The position numbers and the translations under genes are program-made. A DNA stretch of 64,000 nucleotides from the NCBI GenBank assembly GCA_022226955.1, contig CP092079.1:270766-334765 (forward strand), in the 5' to 3' direction. Of this stretch, positions 8,552 through 16,815 are shown in pieces (positions within the stretch are counted from its first letter, which is position 1; each line of letters begins with the position of its first letter). The notes under the pieces were generated by a model that had not been told where the DNA came from, ran no database searches, and saw only the letters and a list, made by a program, of their open reading frames with translations. Origin of the DNA: Nitrospira sp. (GTDB lineage: Bacteria > Nitrospirota > Nitrospiria > Nitrospirales > Nitrospiraceae).

Positions 8552-10279
8552 ATGAGTCGTTCTCTAGGTAAATATTGTATCGTCGCGATCCTGCTATTCG
8601 CAGGCTTCTTTGGGGCACGGTGGAGTCAACCGGCATTGTCCGCCGATTCCACGGTTCCAACACTGAGCCAGGCGCCTGCGCTTCAATCGAACGGCGCGCC
8701 CGTGATCTTCGAGGACGAGACGCTCTTTTCCCTCTACGACACGATCGGTCCCTTTACGCCGGCGGAACGGGCGCGGGCTGTCACGGAACGGCTGGCTCGA
8801 TTGTCCAAGGATGCGTCGACGAATGCGCAGCCTATCGTGGCATCGGATCGGGAGTCGACCAGTGAGCTGATTCATGGCGATATGATCCTGATGACGATCA
8901 CGGATCGCGACGCGCAGCCGACCGGCAAGGCCAGGCAGGATCTCGCAAAAGAGTATGCGCAAACCGTGCAGGCCGCGGTGCATCGCGTCCGCGAGCAGAT
9001 GTCGTGGAAAGGGTGGCTCACCGACGCCGGGCTTGTCATTTTGGCCACGATTATTTTGGTTGGGGCGTTGTTTGCTCTTCACAAGCTGTTCGCCAAAATC
9101 CATATCAAGATCGACAGTTTGTGCGGGACCGTTATCCCTCCGATAAAAATCCAAAGCGTCGAACTGTTGTCGGCCCATCAGATCGGGGCTGCGTTGAACT
9201 GGATTGCAAAGGCGATTCGCGTGCTTGTCGTGCTGGTCCTGGTGTACCTCTATTTAACCACCGCATTAGGCATTTTCTCATGGACGCGCGGCATTGCGAC
9301 GATGTTGTTCGATGTCGTCCTCTCCACTTTGGAGACGATCGGGCAGGCCTTTTCTTCGTACCTTCCCAATGTCGTGTCCATTGTGGTCATCACGCTGGTC
9401 ACTCGCTACATCCTCAAACTGATCGGGTTTTTCTTCAAAGGAGTCGGCCGAGGGGCGATCGCCTTTTCTGGGTTTCACCCCGACTGGGCGGAGCCGACGT
9501 ATAAGATCGTCCGGTTCTTGGTCATCATCTTTGCGGCCATCGCGATTTTTCCTCACATCCCAGGGTCAGAATCGGAAGGGTTTCGCGGCATCTCCGTGTT
9601 TCTCGGCCTTCTCATTTCACTGGGGTCCGCCGCGGCGATCGGCAACGTCATCGCGGGGGTGGTGCTGACCTATATGCGCCCCTTTCGGGTCGGCGACCGG
9701 GTGAAAATTGCCGACACCGTCGGCGACGTCGTCGAACGCACGCTCCTGGTCACCCGCATTCGCACGATCAAGAATGTGGACATCACCATTCCCAATGCGA
9801 TGGTGGGCGGATCGCATATCATTAACTACAGCTCAGCGGCGACCAACCCAGTGCCGCTCATTCTCCATACCAACGTGACGATCGGCTACGACGTGCCCTG
9901 GCGGAAGGTGCATGAACTGCTCATTGACGCGGCGAACAGCACGCCCCATGTGCTCAAGAGCCCGCCGCCGTTCGTGCTGCAAACGAGCCTGGACGATTTT
10001 TATGTGACGTACGAGCTCAATGCCTCCACGGACAAGCCGAACAGCATGGCCTCGATCTACGCCGGCATTCACCAGAATATTCAGGACAAATTCAATGAAG
10101 CCGGCGTCGAGATCATGTCGCCTCACTTTGGGCAACTCCGGGACGGGAATCAGACGACGATTCCGGAGCAGTATCTCCCGAAGACGTACGAAGCCCCGTC
10201 GTTTCGGATTGGACCGCTCGGCAACCTATTCGGTCTCCCCCAAGATGCGGGGGCCGCCAAAGGAGATCTCAAGCCATGA
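8552..10279 (+). CDS. Large MscS-family mechanosensitive channel
   Basis: The product is 575 residues from the ATG at 8552 (a GGAAGG lies upstream; the reading frame is open further but without a good start). An N-terminal signal-like helix and a periplasmic domain (to about 150) precede several transmembrane helices (about 155-370). The MscS pore and beta domain follow, recognisable by the PFRVGDRVKI and NAMVGGSHIINYS stretches. Family members open under membrane tension and release solutes on osmotic downshift. The extended N-terminus resembles MscK/YnaI-type channels. The next gene is a barrel protein on the same strand. Confidence 0.88.
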   Translation: MSRSLGKYCIVAILLFAGFFGARWSQPALSADSTVPTLSQAPALQSNGAPVIFEDETLFSLYDTIGPFTPAERARAVTERLARLSKDASTNAQPIVASDRESTSELIHGDMILMTITDRDAQPTGKARQDLAKEYAQTVQAAVHRVREQMSWKGWLTDAGLVILATIILVGALFALHKLFAKIHIKIDSLCGTVIPPIKIQSVELLSAHQIGAALNWIAKAIRVLVVLVLVYLYLTTALGIFSWTRGIATMLFDVVLSTLETIGQAFSSYLPNVVSIVVITLVTRYILKLIGFFFKGVGRGAIAFSGFHPDWAEPTYKIVRFLVIIFAAIAIFPHIPGSESEGFRGISVFLGLLISLGSAAAIGNVIAGVVLTYMRPFRVGDRVKIADTVGDVVERTLLVTRIRTIKNVDITIPNAMVGGSHIINYSSAATNPVPLILHTNVTIGYDVPWRKVHELLIDAANSTPHVLKSPPPFVLQTSLDDFYVTYELNASTDKPNSMASIYAGIHQNIQDKFNEAGVEIMSPHFGQLRDGNQTTIPEQYLPKTYEAPSFRIGPLGNLFGLPQDAGAAKGDLKP

Positions 10280-10401
10280 CGGCCTGTATGAAGTCGGCCA
10301 CGGGCCGGCTCATCGATTCTACGACGAGCATGAAGGATCGCACTGCCCTCGCCGCCGTGCTGTCGGGCCTTGTCGAACCCTGGACGTTGCAACAGGGGTA
10401 A
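10276..10401 (+). CDS. Possible 41-aa peptide overlapping the mscS stop
   Basis: The ATG overlaps the MscS stop codon as ATGA, and an AGGAG lies 10 nt upstream, so translation is plausible. The 41-residue product (MTACMKSATGRLIDSTTSMK...) has no motif I recognise. It could equally be chance between mscS and the barrel gene. Confidence 0.3.
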   Translation: MTACMKSATGRLIDSTTSMKDRTALAAVLSGLVEPWTLQQG

Positions 10402-10415
10402 GGTTGGCCGACCGC

Positions 10416-11588
10416 ATGGAACAGATTCGGTTGCACTTCGGCTGGACAAGGCATTTCCCCATCTGGCTGGTCCTCGCATGCGGACTGTGGTCCGCCGCAC
10501 CCGTCTATGGCGAGGAATCGTCGTCGGACTGGCACTTCGGCGGGACTCTCGATGCCAGCTATGGCCTGAACTTCAACTTTCCCGAGAACCATCTGTGGCG
10601 CAGCAAGTCGACGACCCCGCGGGTTAACGAACCCGCGCTCAATATGGCGATGGCCTATGTGCGGAAAGATGCCACATTGTCGTCTCGCTGGGGGATGGAA
10701 TTCGGCGTGCAGGGCGGCTATGACACGGATGCCCTGGTGCCCGCGACGATCCCCGGCCGCGATAAGCCCGTGGATGGCGCCGATACCCTGCGGCATTTCT
10801 CGCGCGCCAACCTGTCCTATCTGGCGCCAGTGGGAAATGGGCTGACTCTGACCGCCGGGCTCTTCAATAGCTTCATCGGCTACCAGTCGTTTTACGCCAA
10901 GAGCAATCTCAACTATACGCGCTCCTATCTCGCCGACAACGCCCCCTATTTCATGTTTGGCGTCGGCGCCACCTACCCCGTCAACGAGTCGTGGCAGGTC
11001 GGACTCTATGTAATCAACGGCTATAATCACTTGTCGCATGTGAACGATCAGCCGAGCTACGGCACGCAGGTGCAATGGAAGCCGACCTCGCAGCTCACGA
11101 TTATCGAAAATCTCTATTACGGCCCGGATCAAGCGCGTACCGGGATCGAATTCTGGCGGTTCTTTTCCGACAGCATCATTGAATGGAATCGCGGCCCCGT
11201 CATTCTTGCCGCGTCGTACGACATCGGCACGGAAAAAGCCGCCGAGCAAGCCGGCCAGCCTCGCACCTTCTGGACCGGCGGCGCGCTCTATGGCCGGTGG
11301 AACGTCAGCGGGCCTTGGAGCGTGGCGCTCCGCCCCGAATTCTATTGGGACCGCAACGGCCGGATTTCAGGATCGGAGCAATTATTGAAAGCCATGACGG
11401 CGACGATGGAGTACAAATGGACTCCTCCGTGGCAGGTCGTCTTGCTGCGGTTGGAATATCGATACGATGAATCCTCAGGAGTCGGCGGCGGGTTTTTCAA
11501 ACGAGGGGACATCTCGCCCGGCGTGCTCGGTCAGACCAGCGCACAGCAACTGCTTCTCTTTTCGGCCACGTGGTCTTTCGATAAGTAA
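10416..11588 (+). CDS. Outer-membrane beta-barrel protein (porin-like)
   Basis: The 390-residue product starts with a signal peptide (MEQIRLHFGWTRHFPIWLVL..., cleavage near APVYGEE). The mature part alternates polar and hydrophobic residues with many aromatic girdle residues and ends in an aromatic (ATWSFDK) strand, typical of outer-membrane barrels. It resembles uncharacterised porin-like proteins (DUF1597 type); the transported substrate is unknown. The start is set by the signal peptide; the longer open frame upstream overlaps mscS in another frame and is not believable. Confidence 0.8.
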   Translation: MEQIRLHFGWTRHFPIWLVLACGLWSAAPVYGEESSSDWHFGGTLDASYGLNFNFPENHLWRSKSTTPRVNEPALNMAMAYVRKDATLSSRWGMEFGVQGGYDTDALVPATIPGRDKPVDGADTLRHFSRANLSYLAPVGNGLTLTAGLFNSFIGYQSFYAKSNLNYTRSYLADNAPYFMFGVGATYPVNESWQVGLYVINGYNHLSHVNDQPSYGTQVQWKPTSQLTIIENLYYGPDQARTGIEFWRFFSDSIIEWNRGPVILAASYDIGTEKAAEQAGQPRTFWTGGALYGRWNVSGPWSVALRPEFYWDRNGRISGSEQLLKAMTATMEYKWTPPWQVVLLRLEYRYDESSGVGGGFFKRGDISPGVLGQTSAQQLLLFSATWSFDK

Positions 11589-11635
11589 AAAATGGCCGGC
11601 CGCTTCCCTTCCCGGCACAACAGATCAGATTGCGC

Positions 11636-12337
11636 TTAGGGGACAACCGCGTGGGCTTGCGTATAGAGAATCGCGGCGCCGAGGAAAATGCTCACGCCTC
11701 CGATGACCACCTGAAGGCCGCGATGCGCCCACACGAGAGACTGAGCCGATTGGCGGAGGGGAACGGCGATGGCCAGGGACAGCGTCGCCATGCCTAAGAT
11801 CGAGCCGAGGCCGAACAGAAGAATGTATGCCAGCGCGGACGTGAACGACAGCGTCGTTTGAAGGGTCAGCAGAATGAGTGCCGCGGATCCAGCCATCCCA
11901 TGCGTCATGCCGACGAGGATCGCCCGGTACGGAATGCGATGCGAGTGGCTGTGCAGATTGTGATGCCGTTCCGGCTCGTTTCTATGCGCATGCAGATGCA
12001 GATGCGCCGGTCCTTCCTGATGCGTATGGACATGCACATGCAGACGGTCTTGTTTCATGCGCCGCCAGACATCGAGCCCTAAGCCGATCAGCATGACGCC
12101 CACCGCCATCTCCAGCGCCACGGCAACCCGCTCGGGAACGATTCCGTTGATGAACATCGCGATGGAGCACATAAGGAAAAGTGTCACTGTATGTCCGATG
12201 CCCCAGGCGACTCCCTGCCGGACGGTGTCCCGCAGCGAAGACGATTGGCTCGCCAAGGTGGCCACGGCGGCGGCATGATCCGCTTCAAACGCATGGCGCA
12301 ATCCGATCAGAAATCCAAGACTGAGCAAGGTCAGCAT
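11636..12337 (-). CDS. NicO/UreH-like nickel permease of the hydrogenase locus
   Basis: The 233-residue membrane protein carries the nickel/cobalt permease signature RHAFEADHAAAV (H-x4-D-H) in its first helix, about six helices, and a cytosolic loop with clusters of histidines (HVHVHTH, HLHLHAH, HHNLHSHSH). It probably imports Ni2+ for hydrogenase assembly. Its ATG overlaps the hypB stop by 7 bp and has GGGAGAGAGG upstream, so it is translationally coupled as the last gene of the hyp operon. Specificity for Ni over Co is inferred from context. Confidence 0.85.
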   Translation of the reverse strand: MLTLLSLGFLIGLRHAFEADHAAAVATLASQSSSLRDTVRQGVAWGIGHTVTLFLMCSIAMFINGIVPERVAVALEMAVGVMLIGLGLDVWRRMKQDRLHVHVHTHQEGPAHLHLHAHRNEPERHHNLHSHSHRIPYRAILVGMTHGMAGSAALILLTLQTTLSFTSALAYILLFGLGSILGMATLSLAIAVPLRQSAQSLVWAHRGLQVVIGGVSIFLGAAILYTQAHAVVP

Positions 12338-13218
12338 GTGGGCCTCTCTCCCAGCGTTCGGAGTTGCGTGCGGAGCCAGTCGTACCAGCGCGGCAACCCC
12401 TCCCCTGTCTGCGCGGAGACTTGAAACACCGTGATCTGCGGGTTGACCTCGCGGGCGTAGTCGAGGCATCGGGCTACGTCGAACGTGAGATGCGGAAGCA
12501 GGTCGATTTTATTCAGCAGCATGACCTGCGCCGCCCGAAACATATGGGGGTACTTGAGCGGCTTGTCTTCTCCTTCGGTCACGGAGAGGATGGCGACCTT
12601 GGCTTGCTCCCCGAGGTCGAACAAGGCTGGGCAGACGAGATTGCCCACATTTTCGATCATCACAATCGAGTGCGGCGGCGACGCCAGGCGTTCAATCCCT
12701 CGTGCCACCATCTCGGCTTCGAGATGGCACCCCGCGCCGGTATTGATTTGAACGACCCGGCAGCCTGTCCGACGAATCCGCTCGGCATCGTGCGTGGTCT
12801 CTTGGTCGCCTTCAATCACGTGGATTGGCAGGTCGGATTGCAGATCGCGGATGGTGCGCTCTAGCAGCGTCGTTTTTCCCGACCCCGGCGAGCTGACGAG
12901 ATTTAGCGCCAGCACGCGCGAGGCGCTGAACCAGCCGCGATTGCGCTCAGCAAGCCGGTCGTTTTTTGCCAGAACGGCTTCCTCTAATACTGTGGTGCGC
13001 TGGTTATCGTGGTGCGAATGGTGCGAGTGATCGTGCGGGTGCGTATGGGAATGGTCATGGGAGTGATCGTGACTGTGATCATGATCGTGGGCATGGTCGT
13101 GATCGTGCGAGTGATGCCGGTGCGCATGCGCATCCTCATGCAAGTCGAATGTCTGGCCCGTCGTGAGATCCGTCAGCCGCGCAGTGGAGTGATCGGCGCA
13201 TCCGCAGGTTGTGCACAT
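12331..13218 (-). CDS. hypB: HypB, nickel-inserting GTPase with His-rich store
   Basis: The 295-residue protein begins MCTTCGC, the high-affinity CxxCGC nickel site known from E. coli HypB. Residues 31-70 hold about 22 histidines in DH/SH repeats, a nickel-storage segment. The SIMIBI GTPase domain follows with P-loop SSPGSGKTT (109-117) and metal-site residues around ENVGNLVCP. HypB delivers nickel with HypA to the hydrogenase large-subunit precursor. The start overlaps hypA by 46 bp; a longer upstream open frame is excluded because it would bury hypA and remove the terminal MCTTC motif. Confidence 0.96.
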   Translation of the reverse strand: MCTTCGCADHSTARLTDLTTGQTFDLHEDAHAHRHHSHDHDHAHDHDHSHDHSHDHSHTHPHDHSHHSHHDNQRTTVLEEAVLAKNDRLAERNRGWFSASRVLALNLVSSPGSGKTTLLERTIRDLQSDLPIHVIEGDQETTHDAERIRRTGCRVVQINTGAGCHLEAEMVARGIERLASPPHSIVMIENVGNLVCPALFDLGEQAKVAILSVTEGEDKPLKYPHMFRAAQVMLLNKIDLLPHLTFDVARCLDYAREVNPQITVFQVSAQTGEGLPRWYDWLRTQLRTLGERPTC

Positions 13219-13547
13219 GGAGTGGTCACCATTTGTTTGATTGTGAGTTGTTCGCCGGACAATCGTGAGAGGTCGGACGATCCGCAAGAGCAGCGGGCGA
13301 TGGGGTGGCGCAATTCCACGTCTTGCCCGCAGGCTCGGCACCGGCCATGGCCGGCCACTTCGATAATGTTCAAGCGCGCGCCTTCGACCGCCGTGCCCTT
13401 GGCGACAATGTCGAAACAAAACCTGATCGAGTCCGGCAGCACGGCGCTCAGCAGGCCGATTTCGAGCGTGACTTCGGTAACGCGTTCGCCCTTGGCATGT
13501 TCATTCACGATCGCCACGATATTTCTGGTAATGCTCAACTCGTGCAT
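13173..13547 (-). CDS. hypA: HypA nickel metallochaperone
   Basis: The 124-residue protein starts MHELSI, whose His2 binds nickel, and has the zinc site CRAC...CSC (the second pair is Cys-x-Cys, one residue shorter than the common CxxC). HypA hands nickel from HypB to the hydrogenase precursor. Its C-terminus extends about 10 residues beyond the usual length and overlaps the start of hypB. Confidence 0.95.
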   Translation of the reverse strand: MHELSITRNIVAIVNEHAKGERVTEVTLEIGLLSAVLPDSIRFCFDIVAKGTAVEGARLNIIEVAGHGRCRACGQDVELRHPIARCSCGSSDLSRLSGEQLTIKQMVTTPCAQPADAPITPLRG

Positions 13548-13562
13548 TGGGATGTCTCCCGT

Positions 13563-14645
13563 TCAGCAAATGCGTGGCAACTGATCGCCAACCAGAGTGT
13601 CCACGACTCGCGTTCCGCCGAAAGCTGTCGCCATGACGACTCCGCCGGGCGATGCTTCCACGACCTCGCCGATGATCGCGCTCTCCAGGCCGGCCGGATG
13701 GCGGCGCATGGCCTCCACCACTGTCTGTGCCTGTTCGCGTGGCACAATCGCCACCAGCTTGCCTTCATTGGCGAGATACAACGGATCGAGGCCGAGGATT
13801 TCGCATGCGCCTCTGACCGATTCATGTATAGGAAGCGACGACTCGATTACACGGATGCCCACCTTGGAGGAGGCCGCGAATTCATTGAGCACCGTGGCAA
13901 CTCCTCCACGGGTGGCATCGCGAAGACAGTGGATCCCTGGACAGGCGTCGAGCATGGCGGCCACCAGGCTGTGCAGCGGTTGCGTGTCGCTCTCCACGGA
14001 CGATTCGAGCGCCAGCTCGTTTCGGGCCAGCAAGATCGCGATGCCATGATCGCCGATGGCGCCGTTCAGGATCACCGCATCCCCAGGACGCGCCCGGTCC
14101 GAGCCAATGGCGACGCCGGGCTTGATGATGCCGATCCCCGCCGTATTGATAAACAGTTTGTCCGCGGCTCCCCGTTCAACCACTTTCGTGTCTCCGGTCA
14201 CGATCGTGACACCGGATCGAATGGCTGCGTCTCGCATCCGATGGACAATGTCCGCCAGCTCGCCGATGGGCAGCCCTTCCTCCAGAATCATCCCGCAGGA
14301 CAGAAAGCGTGGCATTGCCCCGCTCATCGCGAGATCGTTGATCGTTCCGTTCACCGCCAGTTCGCCGATGCTGCCGCCGGGAAAGACGAGCGGGCTGACG
14401 ACGTAGCTGTCCGTTGTAAAGGCCAGGCGGTTTCCCTGGGTTTGCAGCTCATCGAGCGGTACCACCGCCTGATCGTCCATGGCCGCCAGCAACGGATTGT
14501 CGAAGGCGGCGACGAACAGCTCTTCGACGAGCTCTCGCATCGCCTTGCCGCCGCTTCCGTGGGCCATGGTGATGCACTGCCCCTGCATCCGTTCCATCCA
14601 GCTGCGCCCCGACGATTTCATCGCACCGGCTCCGGTTGTTTTCAT
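13563..14645 (-). CDS. hypE: HypE, carbamoyl dehydratase for CN ligand synthesis
   Basis: The 360-residue protein is an AIR-synthase/PurM-like ATPase (ITMAHGSGGKAM near the N-terminus, TGDTKV in the core) and ends in PRIC. The terminal Cys is the residue that is carbamoylated by HypF and dehydrated to thiocyanate, the source of the cyanide ligands of the NiFe site. It is slightly longer at the N-terminus than most HypE; internal ATGs at codons 9, 17 or 20 are possible starts. It lies between hypD and hypA. Confidence 0.95.
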   Translation of the reverse strand: MKTTGAGAMKSSGRSWMERMQGQCITMAHGSGGKAMRELVEELFVAAFDNPLLAAMDDQAVVPLDELQTQGNRLAFTTDSYVVSPLVFPGGSIGELAVNGTINDLAMSGAMPRFLSCGMILEEGLPIGELADIVHRMRDAAIRSGVTIVTGDTKVVERGAADKLFINTAGIGIIKPGVAIGSDRARPGDAVILNGAIGDHGIAILLARNELALESSVESDTQPLHSLVAAMLDACPGIHCLRDATRGGVATVLNEFAASSKVGIRVIESSLPIHESVRGACEILGLDPLYLANEGKLVAIVPREQAQTVVEAMRRHPAGLESAIIGEVVEASPGGVVMATAFGGTRVVDTLVGDQLPRIC

Positions 14646-14687
14646 CGACGGTTATGTCTCTCAGCGCCGCCCATCGACTCGCGCCAT

Positions 14688-15833
14688 TTACGCTCGAGGG
14701 GCGGCCGTCCCCGTCTTGGTTCGGTCGAGCCATCCATAGTTGTAATAGGCCGCGCAGGCTCCTTCCGTGGAGACCATCAAGGCACCCATCGGCGAGTCCG
14801 GTGTGCAGGTGGTGCCGAAGACCTTGCACTGATTCGGCTTAATCGCGCCTTTGAGGACTTCCCCGCATTGGCAGGCCGTGGGATCGGCGATGGCAATATT
14901 CGGCAGCGAAAATTTGCGCTCTGCGTCGAATGACGCGAACGGCGCCCGCATGCGGACGCCTGAATAGTCGATGGAGCCCAGGCCCCGCCACTCGAAAAAT
15001 TCCCGCAGCTCGAACACGGTGGCAATGGCTTCCAGTGCCGGGGCATTGCCTGCATCGGGCACGACGCGGCGGTATTGATTTTCGACTTCGCAGCGGCGCT
15101 CCGCCAGCTGCTTAAGGACCATCCACACTGAGTGCAAAATATCCAGCGGCTCGAATCCGGCGATGACAATCGGCCGCCGATAGTGATCGGCAATGAACCG
15201 ATAGGACTCCGTTCCGATGACCATGCTGACGTGGCCGGGTCCGAGAAACGCATCGACGTGCAGATCGGGCGAATCGAGCACCGCCTTGATGGTGGGGATG
15301 ATCGTGATGTGGTTGCAGAAGAGCGAAAAATTCGTAAGGCCTTCCCGCTGCGCCTGCAACACCGTCAAGGCGGTGCTCGGCATGGTCGTTTCAAATCCCA
15401 GCGCGAAAAACACGATTTCCCGGTCGGGATGAGCGCGCGCGAGTTTCAATGCATCGAGCGGCGAGTACACCATGCGGACGTCGGCGCCTTCCGCGCGCGC
15501 TTGTAATAAGTTTTTCTTCGAGCCGGTCACGCGCATGGCATCGCCGAACGTGGTCATAATCACGCCGGGCCGCTGCGCTAGCGCGATGCAGTCGTCGACC
15601 CGGCCTCGCGGCAGCACGCAGACAGGACAGCCTGGGCCATGAATGAACTCCACCTCGCATGGGAGCATGCGATTGATGCCGTATCGGAAAATGGTATGCG
15701 TATGGCCGCCGCAGACCTCCATGATGCCCAATGGCCTGGTGCGTCCGCGCATGAGCGTCGAGGCCAGCGCGCGAATGTCGTGGAGAATGCGCTCCGCTTT
15801 CTGGGGGTCGCGAAACTCATCGACAAATTTCAT
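14688..15833 (-). CDS. hypD: HypD, Fe(CN)2CO scaffold protein
   Basis: The 381-residue protein has all family hallmarks: CGGHTH, GPGCPVC, and a C-terminal cysteine set (CQCGEVLKG...CKVFGTTC...EGACAAYYNYG) that holds a [4Fe-4S] cluster. With HypC it builds the Fe(CN)2CO moiety. The ATG at 15833 gives the canonical MKFVDEFRD start and overlaps the SIS gene by 4 bp (ATGA), indicating coupling. Confidence 0.96.
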   Translation of the reverse strand: MKFVDEFRDPQKAERILHDIRALASTLMRGRTRPLGIMEVCGGHTHTIFRYGINRMLPCEVEFIHGPGCPVCVLPRGRVDDCIALAQRPGVIMTTFGDAMRVTGSKKNLLQARAEGADVRMVYSPLDALKLARAHPDREIVFFALGFETTMPSTALTVLQAQREGLTNFSLFCNHITIIPTIKAVLDSPDLHVDAFLGPGHVSMVIGTESYRFIADHYRRPIVIAGFEPLDILHSVWMVLKQLAERRCEVENQYRRVVPDAGNAPALEAIATVFELREFFEWRGLGSIDYSGVRMRAPFASFDAERKFSLPNIAIADPTACQCGEVLKGAIKPNQCKVFGTTCTPDSPMGALMVSTEGACAAYYNYGWLDRTKTGTAAPRA

Positions 15834-16519
15834 TGGCCGCTCCCCTGTGAAGGCGCCTGGCGGTCGGCGGCCAGCAGCGTATGCACGAGGTCCCAGAGGA
15901 TATGGTAGATCATGACGTGGCATTCTTGTGTCCGGTGAATGCTGTCCGTTTCCACGACCAAGCAATGATCGATGGCCGGCGACTGCGCCATGAGCCCGCC
16001 GGTGCCTCCGGCCAGGCCGATGGTCGTGAGTCCCAACTGTTTCGCTTGCTCGAAGCCCCGCAGGAGATTCGGCGAATTGCCGCTGGTGCTGATGCCGATC
16101 AAGCCATCGCCGGGCCTGGCTTGGGCGATCAGCTGCCGGGCGAAGACCTGCTCGAAGCCCACATCGTTGCCGACGGCGGTCAGCATCGCCACGTCGGCGA
16201 TGAGATTGATGGCGGGCAGCGCCGGGCGTCCGGCGGTGGCCGGGTGCAGGAACTCGACGGCAATGTGGGCGGCATCGCAGCTCGATCCGCCGTTGCCCAT
16301 CGTGAACAGCCGGCCCTGCCGGCGATAGACCTTGGCGAGCGCCCGGGCGACCTCAACGATGTGTTCGCCATGGCGCGCAAAAAACTCTTGTTTGACCGCC
16401 AGCCCATCCTGCACTTTCCGCTGAACGGAGTGCAGCAAGCCGTCGCCGCGCTCGACCTGAGCCGGCGTCTGCGGTTGCAAAAACGGATAGAGCCCTTCAA
16501 GAATCTGTTTCGATGACAT
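15830..16519 (-). CDS. SIS-domain phosphosugar isomerase-like protein (GmhA-like) in the hyp operon
   Basis: The 229-residue protein is a single SIS domain with GNGGSSCDAAHIAVEF (about 75-90) and STSGNSPN, the sugar-phosphate binding loops of sedoheptulose-7-phosphate isomerase (GmhA). It sits inside the hyp operon, 7 bp after hypC and overlapping hypD by 4 bp, so it is co-expressed with maturation genes. Heptose synthesis has no obvious link to hydrogenase, so it may have been recruited, for example in supply of the CO ligand from a sugar phosphate; that is speculation. I do not assign gmhA as symbol because the substrate is unknown. Confidence 0.85.
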   Translation of the reverse strand: MSSKQILEGLYPFLQPQTPAQVERGDGLLHSVQRKVQDGLAVKQEFFARHGEHIVEVARALAKVYRRQGRLFTMGNGGSSCDAAHIAVEFLHPATAGRPALPAINLIADVAMLTAVGNDVGFEQVFARQLIAQARPGDGLIGISTSGNSPNLLRGFEQAKQLGLTTIGLAGGTGGLMAQSPAIDHCLVVETDSIHRTQECHVMIYHILWDLVHTLLAADRQAPSQGSGQ

Positions 16520-16526
16520 GGTGTCC

Positions 16527-16808
16527 TCAGATCTCGCCGGATGTCCGCATGGCCTGTATCTCCGTTTGCGCCTCGCCGAGCTCGGTCAAGAGCGCGAGCG
16601 TTCGCTGGGCTTCTTCAGGATCGATCCGGCTCATGGCAAATCCGACATGGACCAGCACCCATTCGCCGATGCAGGCGCTGGGCGGATGCTGTTCGTCGAC
16701 AATGCAGGCAATATTCACTGTGCGCCGCACGCCGCCGACATCGACGACCGCCAGTTTCGCTTGTTCATCGTGCAGCGCGACAATTTGTCCGGGGATTCCA
16801 AGACACAT
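16527..16808 (-). CDS. hypC: HypC hydrogenase maturation chaperone
   Basis: The 93-residue protein starts MCLGIPGQIV; Cys2 contacts iron in the HypCD complex and the hydrogenase precursor. The OB-like beta fold is followed by a helical tail. It lies 7 bp downstream of hypF and 7 bp upstream of the SIS gene. Confidence 0.95.
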   Translation of the reverse strand: MCLGIPGQIVALHDEQAKLAVVDVGGVRRTVNIACIVDEQHPPSACIGEWVLVHVGFAMSRIDPEEAQRTLALLTELGEAQTEIQAMRTSGEI

Positions 16809-16815
16809 CGTATCC

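Noticed and set aside
12980..13130. Short repeated units resembling a CRISPR or satellite
   Set aside because: The repetition encodes the Asp/Ser-His repeats of HypB and has no spacer structure.
13305..14933. 542-codon open frame on the plus strand
   Set aside because: It is antisense to hypA, hypE and hypD, which have full family motifs; long antisense frames are expected in GC-rich DNA.
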